From positions 42,612,953-42,676,952 of the forward strand of contig OY288256.1 in NCBI GenBank assembly GCA_958450325.1: a stretch of DNA of 64,000 nucleotides, read 5' to 3'. The position numbers and the translations under genes were made by a program. The first letter of the stretch is position 1; every line of letters begins with the position of its first letter. Source of the stretch: Agrostemma githago. Its lineage: Eukaryota > Streptophyta > Magnoliopsida > Caryophyllales > Caryophyllaceae. Below the pieces are notes generated by a model. The model did no database searches. It saw nothing but the letters and a program-made list of their open reading frames with translations, and was not told the DNA's origin. Positions 12,950 to 24,675 of the stretch are shown in pieces.

Positions 12950-14271
12950 TTTATTAGCCTTTGTTAGTTACGAGTCTCAAATTAGGTGATTTAGCATGCG
13001 ATTGTTGTCATAAAAGTGGTAAATCATGCAAATAGGACGGTAAACGTGCGAGAACATAAGTAAATCATATTATGAGGAGTTACAACCTCAGATTTTACAT
13101 GAAAATGAAATACGATGCGTAGATGATGGAGAACGGATCTATAACGACTACTTGGATTTAGTTGAAGTTTTTTAGTAATTAGGGTTGAAGTTGTGGACGT
13201 TACGTAGAATGAACGGTTTGGTCTAGACGGTTGGTCGGACATGCGATGTGACGGGGACCGAGCATGAACAAGGTTTACGTGTCGATTTGGACGAATTATG
13301 AATCCTCATCAGTCTACAATATCATAATGCGTTGAATTAATAAGATTATGAACCCTTTTAATTCGACCATTATTTAAAGGAAAAAGTGTAAATAACTAGA
13401 TCGAAGAACAACTTAGTGACAATTACGACTTGCGTGGATGAATTCGATTAAGGTAATGAATGCGTGAATTAATTTAGGTTAGGAACCGTTATTAATTCGA
13501 CCATTGTGACTCGGCTTGGTCGGTTACGACGAGGTTTGAGTTATGAACTCGGGGTTTGTTGGATTAAGAATCCGGATTCGTAAAGATTAAACTAAAATAA
13601 CTATGAATTCTTTAAGGACCGATATGATCGATGCTAATTTGTTGATCCTTGTTAATCTCGTCAAATTATGAATTCTTGAATTATGAACTCTCGAGATTTC
13701 TGAATTGTGTTGAATTGTAAGGGAAGAGGGTATTTATAGTTCGTCGAAGTCAGATTCGACCTTACAATCACGTGCCGTCTTACCCCCTGGGACTGAGGCG
13801 TGGGGCGTTTGCGACTTGGTTCTTGGGCGCGGAGCATGTACCGTGCCACTGAGTTTTCGAGGTACGTTTTTGGAAAACATCCTTAAACGTCAAAGTACGG
13901 GATCTTAAGATATTTTCGAGGGTTTGCTTGTACATCAAAGCTACCCTATTCCATGATTTTGGGTTGTTTTGGGCATTTGGGTTGGTTTTGAGGTTTAACT
14001 TGGTTCGACCCGTTGACTCGGCTTGACTTTGCATTCCGGGACCAATTCGGGCTCAGGAGTCAGAATCGACTCTAATTAGTGTTGATGCGCCTGTAATGAC
14101 TCGACTAAGACCGTCTAGATGTTGAATTAATTTTTTCGAGTAGTAATTTAATCCGATCTATAGAAAAATTCATCCAAAACGTCATAAAGTTGTATTATGT
14201 TGCTATCTGATCATCAACGGGTGTTTGTTGGATGCTCGAGTATCCACCAGGTAAAAATATGGGTGTCTACA
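12950..14271 (-). mobile_element. LTR of family C, copy 1 (truncated)
   Basis: Read on the minus strand it starts TGTAGACACCC at 14271, then follows LTR C copies at 15900, 25976 and 48673 through the promoter region and the block containing ATCGCATGCTAAATCACCTAA. Homology stops near 12950, so the last ~800 bases are missing. The stretch 12844-12950 contains a GGCGCC-type block but no clear homology. Downstream (14272 rightward) is a purine tract on the minus strand, so this was a 3' LTR. Apparent ORFs across it are chance. Confidence 0.8.
13731..13738 (-). promoter_or_regulatory. TATA box of LTR C copy 1
   Basis: TATAAATA on the minus strand lies at the same place in the LTR as the matching boxes in C2, C3 and C4, where it is followed by a CCCC-rich stretch. 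It is the likely core promoter of the element. Confidence 0.6.
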
Positions 14272-15899
14272 GAAGCCCTCACATTGACTAAGGCTTGGAT
14301 AAGGCGAAAGTCAAAGCACAGCACCAGATCAATCGAGGATTACAACCTCGTGGCTATCCGCTCGGGTCGTTTAAAGTCCGTTAGACTATGCGTTAGGGCT
14401 CGCCAGCCAAGATTGGAAATCATACCTTACCTCCATTACCTACGATAGCTTTTGTGAAGACGTAGTGGACCGAGATTAGTAATTTGTTGAAACATCTTCC
14501 TTCGATCTGGATTCTGCTTCAGGTTGGGAGCTTGTTTCACATCTTCGGTTAGATTTGAAGTATTAACGTAAATGACTTAATCTTTGAAGTAGACCCCATG
14601 TTGTAAGTCTGCTTCTGGACTTTGCATAATTGAAGTAGACCCCATGTTTTAAGTCTGCTTTTGGTAACCTTGAATTTGTGAAGATAGACCCCATGCATTA
14701 GGTTTCCTTCGGGCAACTTGAATTGATTTGAATTGAACTTAATGTAATTGATCCCCTCTGGGGTGGCTACGTAATTGAAATGAATTGATCTTCTATGGGG
14801 TGGTTCTGTAATTGAATTGAATTGATCCCCTACGGAGTGGCTGCGTAATTGAATTGGTTTGTATATTTATTTGAATTGATGCTCTCTAGGGTGGCTGCCT
14901 AAACTCTTGATGAGTGCATAATTGTATTTGTATTTTGATCCTTTCTTGGATCATTGTATAAGCTCTTGACGAGTGCATAATTATGTTTGTATTGCTTTTT
15001 CTTTTGTATTGATTTGCCTGGTTGTATTTGCTTCAGTGCAGACATCCTGAGAATGACATTCCGTGGGGAGAACATCTGTGTTGTGGTCTATATTTTATTT
15101 TTTTTGCGTCCTAGGGATAGTCTCGAGTTTTAGGTCCCGGCCTTACCGATGGGGACATAGTTTGGTTGCATGGGTTTGTACTTGTTGGAGAATTTTTGAT
15201 TGTAGATGATGGGTTTTGTTTGCATTGGATCGGTACCGCTTGAGATTTCTTTGATTTGTTTGATCGAGGTGTACTGTCGAGAGATTATCCGTGTATCCCG
15301 GCCGGGTTCCATTGGGGATTTAGGTATTGGTTTCACGTGCTTCAACCCTAGGAACAGGTTCTCTCGCTTCCCCTCAACAACATGACAAGTCTCGAACTCT
15401 AGTTAACTCTGTTAAGCAAGCCTTGTTGTTTTGAGAACTCAAAGTCCAGGGAGTCCTTTCGAGCAAAATCTTTAACAAAGGGAAAAATGTGCTATTTAGA
15501 CAAATTTTGGATTTAAAATATGAAAAAAATTGGAATCTCTTTAAAAGAATTATTCTAATGACTAATGACATTTTCTTCCAGTGATGTTGCCAATTCAAAA
15601 TAATATGGTTTTAGGGAAGCTTGAAATCATTAGCACTTGTATCCTTAACCGCACGCAAAGCAAACAAGCATTTTAGTACATGTTCAATCTATTCCTCAAA
15701 TCGAACCCAAGCTAGGTTGTTTACAACCCTTGATCCTAGTCTTCGTCACTAATGTTCGAGTCAATAAAGTGCACAAGAACTAGGGACGTTACCTCTCCCC
15801 TTATGATGTTATTACCTATATGCGAGTCTAGGTTCTTTACTTTATGATAAGACACGACTAGCTTTCTTGTAAAGATGGGTACGTGCCTATAAATACCCC
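14272..15899 (-). mobile_element. Internal 3' region of a family C element with minisatellites
   Basis: The first bases give, on the minus strand, GTGAGGGCTTC next to the LTR, a polypurine tract resembling AGTGGGGGCTTC at copy 4. Between 14570 and 14960 lie two short tandem arrays: about three units with TAGACCCCATG (near 14585, 14636, 14685) and about four units with ATTGATCCCCTMYGGGGTGGCT (near 14748, 14788, 14823, 14878). The rest, 14960-15899, has no recognisable coding motif. Tandem repeats between polyprotein and 3' LTR are characteristic of Tat/Retand/Ogre elements; the polyprotein itself is absent here. Confidence 0.65.
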
Positions 15900-18025
15900 T
15901 GTAAACACCCACATTTAGACCTGGTGGCTGCAGGAGTGCCCGACAAATACCCGATGATGATCGGACTGCAACACGACACGATTTTACGATGTTTTAGATA
16001 TTTTTTCTATAGAACGTATCAAATAATTACTCGGAAAAATTATTCAACATCAAGACGGTCTTAGTCGTGTCATTACGGTCGCGTCGACACTAATTAGAGT
16101 CAATTCAACACCGGGGCTTCGAATCGGCCTCGAAACATGCAAAGTCAAAACCGAGTCAACGCGTCAGGCCGAGCCAAGCCTTGAGACGCGCGCCTGAGGC
16201 CCATCGGTGCATGCACGCTAGGTCAAGGGTTGGAACCTTAGCGAATAAGCAATCAAAGATCACGTATAATCTCCGCTTTGGAAAGTTTTCGATCAAATTA
16301 GATCTTCAAAATCCCAGTCGCCTCATCCCAGGCGCCTCAGACCTCCACCGCCTCACCTCGGGCGCCCCAACTCTGGTTTGCACGACTTCGGGCGCCTGAG
16401 ATCTCGATTTGAACTACGAGAAAAACTATAAATATCCCCGCTTTCTCCGCTCTTTCAACACAATTCAGAATTCAAATTCTGCCTCCCCTCTCTACGAGCA
16501 CCTTAGCTCTTCTTTAGCGTCGTACTCCGACATTAGGCACGATCCATTCGATAAGTTTTCACTTCGATTCGCATCTTACGAATCAACACTACTCTTCGTA
16601 GTTCCTCGAGTTTTTGACTCGATACGAACGAAAAAGGGCACCCATGTTGACTAGTCGACCCAAGCCACCGTAGCAAAGCTCTGCTGAAATTGCCGCAGGA
16701 AGGATCCGCCTGTAGAAGTCGTATCATCACTAGGTTGTCATCTAAACATAACTTCACATACCGTACCTTTAATTATGAACTTCGATAACGTCGAATCCGA
16801 CTCATGTGGATACTAAATCCACGACGCATCGTAAACATACGTAACGTCCACAACTTCAACCACAAGCACTAAAACACCTTAACTTAACCCGAGTAGTCGT
16901 GAGATCCATTCTCGACCATCTACGCATCGTGTCTCATTTAGTTTACACTCTGACGGTGCAACTTCTCATATAATGTGATTTACTTACATTTCGCATTTAC
17001 AGCTTTCTTATGATTTACCGCTTTTACGACCATAATCGCTTGCTAAATCACCTAACACGAGATTCAAAACGTAAACAAGCTAAAACTGAACAAGCGGTGG
17101 TCGGGTTTTGTATTAATCCCCATGCTCACCCCTCACACGTGGTTCGACGCATCCTTATTAATACCGAATCAACGCACCTTAAGCAGAATACCAGGTAAGG
17201 TAAACCACGAGAATGACTAATATTCGTATTATCATGTTAAAATGATTTGCTTATACGAATACTATCTAGTACCCTCTACTCTCCTACGTGCATCTTTTCA
17301 TAGTCTGCTTCTCACGTGAAATCAGATGCAAAGAATGTAAAAGCAATTACTTCGACGACAAAACCATACTTGCCCTTAAAACAACCGACATTGCAAAGGC
17401 ATAGGGTTAAAACAACGGATGTTATCGCACTTCCGCCACAATTTAGGAACGAAGTTATCAACCCACTGATTGATTAGTAGAGACTGCTACGTGCGGGCGG
17501 GATTGGGTGTTGATGTCTATTGGACGTTGACTTCCCAATACGTACCCTCACCCCTTACTCAGAATCTAAGGTTTCCGGATGGCCGAAACCATTGCCAATG
17601 AGAGCCATTCTAGACGTGGAATGCTTAAGGGTACAAGTCTTTATCTTTGGGTCCCCATGTCACTCAGCTTTGGCCGACTAAGGATTAAAGTTGACATGAA
17701 CGGTTTCCGAGCATCCCAAAATTACTCGGTGGCGACTCCACAAATCGCCAATGAATTCGGTTCACTAAAAAGGTCGTCAGACCAAACATATCGACCTTTA
17801 AACATTTTAAACCAAGTCTCGATCGATTCTAACGGAAACATAGATGTCCCCACATCTATCTAGTACAATTCAAATCGTCAACTAAATCGAGATCCGACAC
17901 TTTGCCCCGAACGCGAGATCGGATCGGCCTACATGCGACGAGCGTCCACAATGGGTCGTGTGGGTGGCCGCCGCGACTAGTCCCCGCGCAGGTGCGCGCG
18001 AGCAGCGGTGTGGGAAGTGGCTACA
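15900..18025 (+). mobile_element. 5' LTR of family C element, copy 2
   Basis: The LTR runs from TGTAAACACCC (15900) to GTGGCTACA (18025), 2126 bp with TG...CA ends. It is followed within four bases by a primer-binding-site-like sequence, which marks it as a 5' LTR. It aligns over most of its length with copies at 25976-28068 and 46516-48673. The promoter segment with TATAAATA is at 16427-16434. The last ~130 bases (17890-18025) are GC-rich and differ more between copies. Short ORFs inside it are not coding. Confidence 0.85.
16427..16434 (+). promoter_or_regulatory. TATA box of LTR C copy 2 with upstream GGCGCC cluster
   Basis: TATAAATA lies 36 bases downstream of the last of three GGCGCC palindromes (near 16331, 16357 and 16391) in contexts such as GGGCGCCTGAG. 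The same arrangement occurs in other family C and B LTRs, so it is probably the retroelement promoter. Confidence 0.6.
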
Positions 18026-18028
18026 GTT

Positions 18029-18046
18029 TAGCGACTCCGCTGGGGA
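18029..18046 (+). other. Primer-binding-site-like sequence after LTR C2
   Basis: TAGCGACTCCGCTGGGGA follows the LTR end by three bases. It closely resembles the TGGCGACTCTGCTGGGGA-type site found after LTRs of plant Tat/Ogre-type elements, with one change in the terminal TGG. I do not assign the tRNA. Confidence 0.7.
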
Positions 18047-18489
18047 TTGGAAACAAGTTTCCAGCGATGGTATAACTCGAACAAGGTCAGTGAAACCCAT
18101 TTCCTAGTTCCTATTTTGTGGTAACTACAGGTTTTGGCCTTAAAAAACCCACCCTAGCCGTTTTAGGACCAATCGACCTTCTTGGAGTAAGGTTCTCAAC
18201 CCGGACCCGCGGGGAGACCCTCGATTGACGTTCCGGCCGCCCAAGGTAGTCACGCATTCCATGAATATGCCCAACGATCAGATCTAAGCAAACGGGGCAA
18301 CGCTCACCTCTCCCGGTGACACGTCGCCGCCAGAGCAAGGACTCTTCGTTGACGGTAGCCTACCCTAGCCTACTCGCGTCTGCATCCTGCATGAGTGTAT
18401 GCCTTCCTAGTTATGTGTAGCGTGTTGTGACAACCCAAATAAAACATTAAAATCCGGATCCAACCACGACAACATATTCAACTACACCC

Positions 18490-19619
18490 AAACTCCGTTT
18501 TGTGGCCCGTCCTTGGGCCAACTATGAGGGTTTGCCCGGGTATGTGGGGGCAGAATTGAGGTCGACGAGCTACAAGAGGATGCTCCTCCATGCGCTGTTC
18601 CGCCTAGTGTGGTATTTGGGTGATAGACTGGTGCGCCAGTGCCTTTATGACGAGTTTAAGGTGCCAGTTAACCCTCCTCAGACCATTTTTAGGCCTCTGA
18701 CTATTGCTGAGGCCCACGAGGATAAGGACGGTGAGAGAGGCGAGGCGTTACTGGTGCCTCTTATGTGTTTCACGTCTGCTAGCGGCTAGCTTGCCATCGC
18801 ATCGTGGTAAGTATAATGTTATTGGTTGTTTGCTTTTTGCTTTATAGTTTTGTGTTTTGAAAGATTTTTTTTTCTTTTACTTGGCCGACCTGGTTGATGC
18901 CGTTCATCCCCCAGACTTCCCTTTAACACTGTCTAGGGTGGATGCGGCCGAAGAGGCCTTTAGTGATCCTCTTCCTCTTTGCTCCGCGGAGAGATGTAGG
19001 CCAGGATGGAGTTGTGCAACTGGGTGTACCGGATAAGTTTTGTGATTTTGCTTTGAAGCCGGTTTTATGGGTTAGGCCTTGTTGACTAATTTGTTCGGTT
19101 TTGTTGCTCAGGATTTGTCGGCTTCCCATCAGCGGTTATGGCATGCTGCCAACTGCTTCCAGGTTTACTCATCGGGAAGGCCTGCTGCCTCAGCTCGCGA
19201 CACGTCGAGACCTCGATCGGTAAGTGTCGTCTTTTGTGGGTGGTTTTAGGCTAGTTATGTTGTCTTTTCCTAAGGGGTAACTATGTCTTTTGCAGGATGT
19301 CACGGACATGGTAGCGCAGTTGGGAGCGTGGGTGAAGGAGCTTGAGGCAGCTGAGCTCAGTATGATGCAGTCCTTGCAGTCTCGGGACAGCGAGATTGCT
19401 AAGTTGAAGGAGCACTTGGCTCGGTATCGGGGTGAGACCTCCGCACAGGACGAGGCTAGGGCTGAGGCTGAGGTAGAGGGTGATGCTGTGGCTGAGAGTC
19501 AGGCCACTAGTGTTACCGAGGATAATGATCCTTCCGGAGGGTTTTCTGGCACGGAGACGGCTACCGTGGATATGCTGGCCGGTATAGGTAGTACAGAGTC
19601 TCCTAATTTTGACCTGTAG
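18490..19619 (+). pseudogene. Decayed multi-exon gene in family C element, coiled-coil C-terminus
   Basis: An open stretch from about 18490 encodes ARPWANYEGLPGYVGAELRS and WYLGDRLVRQCLYDEFKVP, with a nonsense codon at 18787 just before a GTAAGT donor near 18810. A middle exon may lie at 18935-19080. Another exon follows a CAG at about 19111 (DLSASHQRLWHAANCFQVYS) and joins cleanly across GTAAGT (19220) and TTTGCAG (19296) to an acidic coiled-coil tail (MVAQLGAWVKELEAAE, IAKLKEHLARYRG) ending at 19619. The first exon's WYLGD segment recalls plant-mobile-domain proteins, but the match is weak. It lies 460 bp after a PBS in the same orientation, so it is probably element-borne cargo rather than a host gene. 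Confidence 0.5.
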
Positions 19620-20940
19620 GATCTAGGTTTGGATGATAACCTTGGTGAGCTTGTACTGGCTCTAGCTGCAGCATCTAGGGGTCCTCCCTAGCTTGTAAAC
19701 TCGATTTGCATTGGGATTTTGTATGCTTGTATATTTTAATGACCCTTCTTGTGCTTTGATTGGCTTATTTTTGTTGTGTTTTATCTTACTCCTGAAATGT
19801 TAGCTTAGATATCACATAATCATTTCAAGTTTTATTTGTTTATGGTTTAGCCGGGATTTATCTTTTTTTTTATTTTCGGTAAAATGTGAGTATATTGCCA
19901 AAAAATATCAATGGGTACGATTACATCGAAGAAAATTCATATCCTGACTGTTAATTACAATATGAAAACAGCACATCAAGACAAATATATGACTAGTCGA
20001 TTAGAAGTTCCAATGAAGGTTGCTTGAAGCTGTCTTCCCCAAGATCCTTGCAATCACCTCCCTTTTTATTCGTTTTGAAATCACCTCAGGTCTTAGTTTA
20101 CCTTCCTTCCATGCACTATTTCTCTTATTCCAGGTATGATAATAATATGCATTCATCACAACAGCATCAGTCTTCCAACGAATTAAGAGGTTTTAAATGC
20201 GTTAGGATTGCATAGGAGCGCGAAAATGTTTTTCGGGATGCTTAAAATGTGTTGGTTTGAGCCGGGAATTGGATCAAGTAGTACGTCGATTAATACGTTT
20301 GACTTGAGATGTGCGAAATATGCATGAAATGTTTTGTAGCTAAAACATTTTGACCGAGTGCGTGTGCAGTGCTGGAGTGTAGTTCTTTTGGGACTACGGC
20401 GCTCGTGTTCAAAGCGAAGTAAAAAAAATTTGGACCACTTTTTATGCTTTATTGACAATGCCGTGTGGGGCTACAAATATGTACCGACAGTGCCACACAG
20501 GGCTAAAACATGCCTAGGTGGGGTAGCTTATCCCCTAACAGAAAAAAGAAAAAACGTCCAAGTCCGGTGGATCTGGGGACGAAAATGGATTGTCCGCTGC
20601 CTGCGAAGGACCTTTCATTTTTGCATGATGCTTGCAATGTGCATTCGAACTCTGGAAAATGGATGAGTTACTCTTAGGAGGTCGTTCCTAACGTCCAAGA
20701 TTGACGAACAACAGCTTGATGAGGTAATGTGCGGCTGACGGCCCGGGGTTCAAGATCTAGCCTGCCAGCGATCTAGAACTCATGGGAATGGGCCTAGGCG
20801 ACCCGATTCTCGATTATGGAAATTTTCCGCAATTTCCTAATTACAATGCGTTTATGGCTATATATGCAGGTTATGGGTGCTCATCTGAGACATAATTAAT
20901 ACCCAAAGTATATTTATAACTATTGTTTGATTTTCGAGTC
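19620..20940. other. Intergenic stretch, possible LINE 3' tail
   Basis: The only recognisable piece is at 19861-20010. A T run followed by TTTTCGGTAAAATGTGAGTA resembles the reverse-complement 3' end of the LINE at 41569 (T run, GGTGAAATGTGAGTA), so a very short 5'-truncated minus-strand LINE tail is plausible. The rest, 20010-20940, contains ORFs of 63-110 residues on both strands with no recognisable domain. Confidence 0.4.
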
Positions 20941-22415
20941 ATGTCGGGTTTTGATCGCCTTTTGACCGGGTGGATGGGTCGTTTTAAAAAAGGTGACCTT
21001 GAAGTTTCGCTAGGTGATGGTTTGTTCGCTATTATTTTGCTAAAACAAATTAAAGTGCAAGATGACTTTTTATTAGCGTGTTCGCGCTTTTGGGATGCTA
21101 GGCACCATGTTTTTGAATTCCCGAGGAGTGATGTTTGTCCTCTTCCCGAGGAGCTAAAAACATTGAAGAGTGGCGTTCTTTTCACCCTTGCATACCAATT
21201 CAAGGTGACGTTCCCGTAGAGCGGTTTCGTAATTTTTTGGACATTACTTTGTTAGAGGAAGCTAGTGCGTTCTTTGGAGAAAGCGACATTAACTTAGAGC
21301 TTCTCGTTTAAGTGTTCTCACGGGAGGACGCTTGTTTTTATTTCACCTTTTGTCCGTAAGTGGGCCCTTAGTATTGCGATAGCATGTTATTATCTATTTG
21401 AGGATGCGGCGATGCATACCAATTGGGGTAACCCGGGGGTTCTAGATGTCGTAATGGAGATGGAGCATGGGCGATCGCCTTCTTGGCTTATTTTGGGTGA
21501 GCTTATAATGGGTCTCGACACACGTGTACGGATTTACCGTGCTCCCTTTCGTGGTTCTAAGACCATCTTGCAGGTATGTCATGGTGCTATTTTTGCTTTA
21601 TTCGAAACTTGCCTCACTTTGAAGTTTTGACAGTATGTGGTATTGTGCAGTTTTGGCTACAGGAGAGGCTACATCTAATTGATCCACCTCGGATTATTGA
21701 GGGTTATAACTGTAAGAGGCTTACTTCTCGGAATGTAGTACCGTTATGGAATGTCGGTTATACTGAAGACGAGTGGTTCTCTTGTCTAAATGCTGATGGA
21801 GGGATTACTATTAGGTGCACCGTCCTGTGATGGCATATTAAGAAGTATGTTGGTCTCCCGTTCTCATCACGGGGCGGCACTATGCAAATTTCGTCCTTAG
21901 GTGAGTATGTTTATGTTTAGCCGGACAGGTTAATGCTCCAAATTGGCGGGGAACAAACCATTGCTGATGTTATCACCGATGTTATTAATCCCCATCCGTG
22001 GGAGAAGGATTATTTTAGGGAATTCGAAATGTCCTGGAGACGGGGGATTATACATCAGGTTCCTCTAGTAGATGTTCGACGGAAAACCCCCTCCTATGCC
22101 CGATGGGATGTTTGTGAATACCCGGCAAGGCGGGATAAGTCGAAGGTTGTGGAGATCGCGGTGATACAGAATAAGGAGGCTATGCGAGTTGACGTCGCTA
22201 AGCGCCTGACCAAAGACAGTGTTACCGATCCTAGTATTGTCAATTCATTTAAACGGGTCAAGACTGACAAGACCCGTATTAAAAGTCCAAATGAGGAAGG
22301 GAAATGGGATTGGCTGGGCCCACGACTGGCTGAGAGGGTAGAAGCTCGCATTCAAGGGGACCGTGATGAAGAAGCGCACCCGAAGGGTAAGAGAAAGGAG
22401 AAGTTGAACTGGTAG
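20941..22415 (+). pseudogene. Plant-mobile-domain/DUF7745-like gene remnant
   Basis: The first block encodes LLACSRFWDARHHVFEFPRS and DVCPLPEE, which recalls the conserved start of plant-mobile-domain/DUF7745 proteins (a W-x-x-H-x-F-x-F block before CPxxEE). After a one-base shift near 21152 it continues EEWRSFHPCIPIQGDVPVER, with a stop at 21311. It then reads AIACYYLFEDAAMHTNWGNP and SWLILGELIMGLDTR. A clean intron (GTATGTC at 21573 to GTGCAG at 21651) joins to FWLQERLHLIDPPRIIEGYN and WNVGYTEDEWFSCL. The tail (21933-22415) starts near RLMLQIGGEQTIADVITD and ends in a basic KGKRKEKLNW. Frameshifts and at least three stops show it is dead. PMD genes are known passengers of plant transposons; family assignment is by pattern only. 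Confidence 0.6.
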
Positions 22416-22724
22416 GGCCCAGTCGTTGGTATTATGTTGTATTAATCGATATTATGTAGCGTATTAGTACTAGTTTTTGTAGGGCTTTGATTGACACATT
22501 GTGCTGTTCACGGAGTACCCGGGTAACGGATGCATGATGTAAAGGCCTCGACAAAAGCTTGATTTAGTTAATATTGCATTAATGAGAAGCCCTTTTTTTG
22601 TGGCTTGCATGTTAATTCTTCATTTTGCCTAGAGTGCCCTTGCGGATTTTCACTCTGTCCTCGGCTCACCCTTTTATTCTTTTCTTTTTTTAGCATTTTT
22701 TTTTTGCATTTTTTTGACGGCTCG
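22416..22724. other. Non-coding spacer before LTR D
   Basis: I see only T-rich sequence and no ORF or repeat. It may be the remaining internal DNA of the family C element into which LTR D inserted. Confidence 0.5.
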
Positions 22725-24660
22725 TGTAATACCCGTCGTGTATTACTTGTGTTTCCTCTTTAATTTGGGTGTGGTCGTATGGGTTATAGCATATATAATT
22801 TGTTAACCCATTATAATACAAACCTTAGCTTATAAGCCTAGGCCATTATCACACGAAACCCACCGTAAACCTATTAGAAGACCTACCTTAATACTTTATA
22901 TTATACAAACCTACGCCCTCCCTTTTCAGTTAAGCAAATAAAATAGCAGCCTCCTTCTTTATTCTTTTAATTAAACCTAAGCACTCCGTACTCGCAGCCA
23001 TTGACGCATACGCGGACCGTTCCTCTCAACTCTCTCCATCCTCACGTATAATCAACCGTGATCCACCATACACGCAATTATAGGTAAGTGTACGTCATCT
23101 TGTCTACTTTTAGCACCGTGGTTGAACCTTAGTGTCGATATAGGAGTTGAGAATGGTATTGTGGGTTGTTGTTGTTAGTATCGGCTTTTGGTTGTTGTGT
23201 TCATGTTGTTGTTGCTATCGTAGTGATGTTGTGGTCGTGAGTGGTGGTATTAATGTCGAGAGGAGTATTGACGGGCTGCTGTGTGCTGCTGTTGGAGGGA
23301 GTAGTGAGGGAGTCGCCGTGCTCGGTATTCGTGGTAGTGTTGTTGACGTGATGTGTTGGTGCGTGGTATTGTTATGTGGCCTTGTCGTTGTTGTCGGTGG
23401 AATACCTTGGGTAGGCCGGTGTTTTTAATGTAACTTGTAAGTGGGGTAGCTGATAGTAATTCGTACGGAGTACTAGTTTAGGTTATAACATGGGATATCA
23501 CTTTGTAAGAGTTATAATATGGGAGTATTTATTTAAGGTTACTTAGGTTAGTTTCCGTGGGGCAGGTTAATATTAATGTTACTTATTTATTTTATCATCT
23601 AACTATAACGAATGGATTCCTTCTTTATATATATTAAATACATTGGGATACCTATTAATTTAAGTATATAATATTTTATTAGGAGCGGATTTTGTAGAGT
23701 TCCCGTGGTGAACTGTGCTACCAGATATGTGGTGAATTGCTGATTAGGTAAGGTGTAACCTTACTGTTATACGGATATATCTTGGTTGAATAATATGTTG
23801 AGCATGAGCATATGAATGACATTGTGATAGCATGTATGCATTATTTATGATGAGGTATTATGATCAGACATTGTGATGAGTTGAAATTATTGAGATTTCG
23901 ACACAGAGTACGATATGAGAGGCTACGGCCGCGTTGGTGTCCGCAGACCCACGCTTTTGGATACTGTAGGTTACCAGAGGAGTAACCTAGGTTCAGTTGA
24001 TCTCGAACCTGCCCGTTTATTCGCCTCCTTTGAGTTGCCCTCTGGAGGGATGTGCACATTAATGAATACGGGGCCCCTGTTACTATAGTAGATACGGTTA
24101 TGGAAACCGAGATTGAAATCGAGATTGCGAAATCGTGATTACAGTATGGTTGTATTATCGTGATTGTGTTTTGGTATCAGAATTGTCTAGCGCATGCTCA
24201 ACTATTACCTTATTGAACTGTATGATTATTCCTTACTCGGCTTTGCTGACCTTGTTTACCTTGTCTTAATTGTACCCTATTTTATCGGGGGCCTGTGATG
24301 AACCAATTGGTATTTTCGACCTTTTGGGGAGCAGTTAATCGTGCAGGTTAGATTGTGATGTGATGATATTATGGATGCATGAGCGGGATGGGTTGAGCGA
24401 CGACAGACTATACTTAGATGATTAATTAATCTTATCACTCGCTGCGTCTTAATACTCTTATTCTAGTTTGGGTTATTCCTTTTGACTTTTGGGACTTCTG
24501 TTGTAATTTAGAACATTTGGACTTTGTTTTTTTTTTAAAATTCGGTATCTGGTTGGATTGATTGTATTGTGACTACTACCTCGGGTCAAACCGAGATGGT
24601 AACACCTTTATTTACTCGGGAATGTCTTGATAAGGCTCCTGGGTAAATGGGGGTGTTACA
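22725..24660 (+). mobile_element. 5' LTR of family D (Ty3/gypsy-type)
   Basis: The LTR runs from TGTAATACCCG (22725) to GGGGGTGTTACA (24660), 1936 bp with TG...CA and short inverted ends (TGTAAYACCC / GGGTGTTACA). A Met-type primer-binding site follows after three bases. The Trp/Val/Cys-rich ORF at 23147-23428 comes from GTT/TGT-rich simple sequence and is not a gene. No other copy of this LTR is in the window, so the element is either truncated or its 3' end was removed. Confidence 0.88.
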
Positions 24661-24663
24661 AAG

Positions 24664-24675
24664 TGGTATCAGAGC
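24664..24675 (+). other. Primer-binding site of element D, followed by a micro-duplication
   Basis: TGGTATCAGAGC, the initiator-Met tRNA PBS, starts three bases after the LTR. An ACAAAGTGGTATCAG block recurs about 46 bases downstream (24703-24718) with a TTTTTCACTCCGCCTTCGG block also repeated, a local duplication of the priming region. The second copy has GTGC instead of GAGC. Confidence 0.9.

Noticed and set aside
18425..18490. TGTGACAACCC as a possible LTR start
   Set aside because: No matching end, PBS or second copy was found, and a gene-like frame begins 60 bases later.
23147..23428. 93-codon ORF rich in Val, Cys and Trp
   Set aside because: Product of GTT/TGT-rich sequence inside LTR D; no domain, and LTRs rarely encode proteins.
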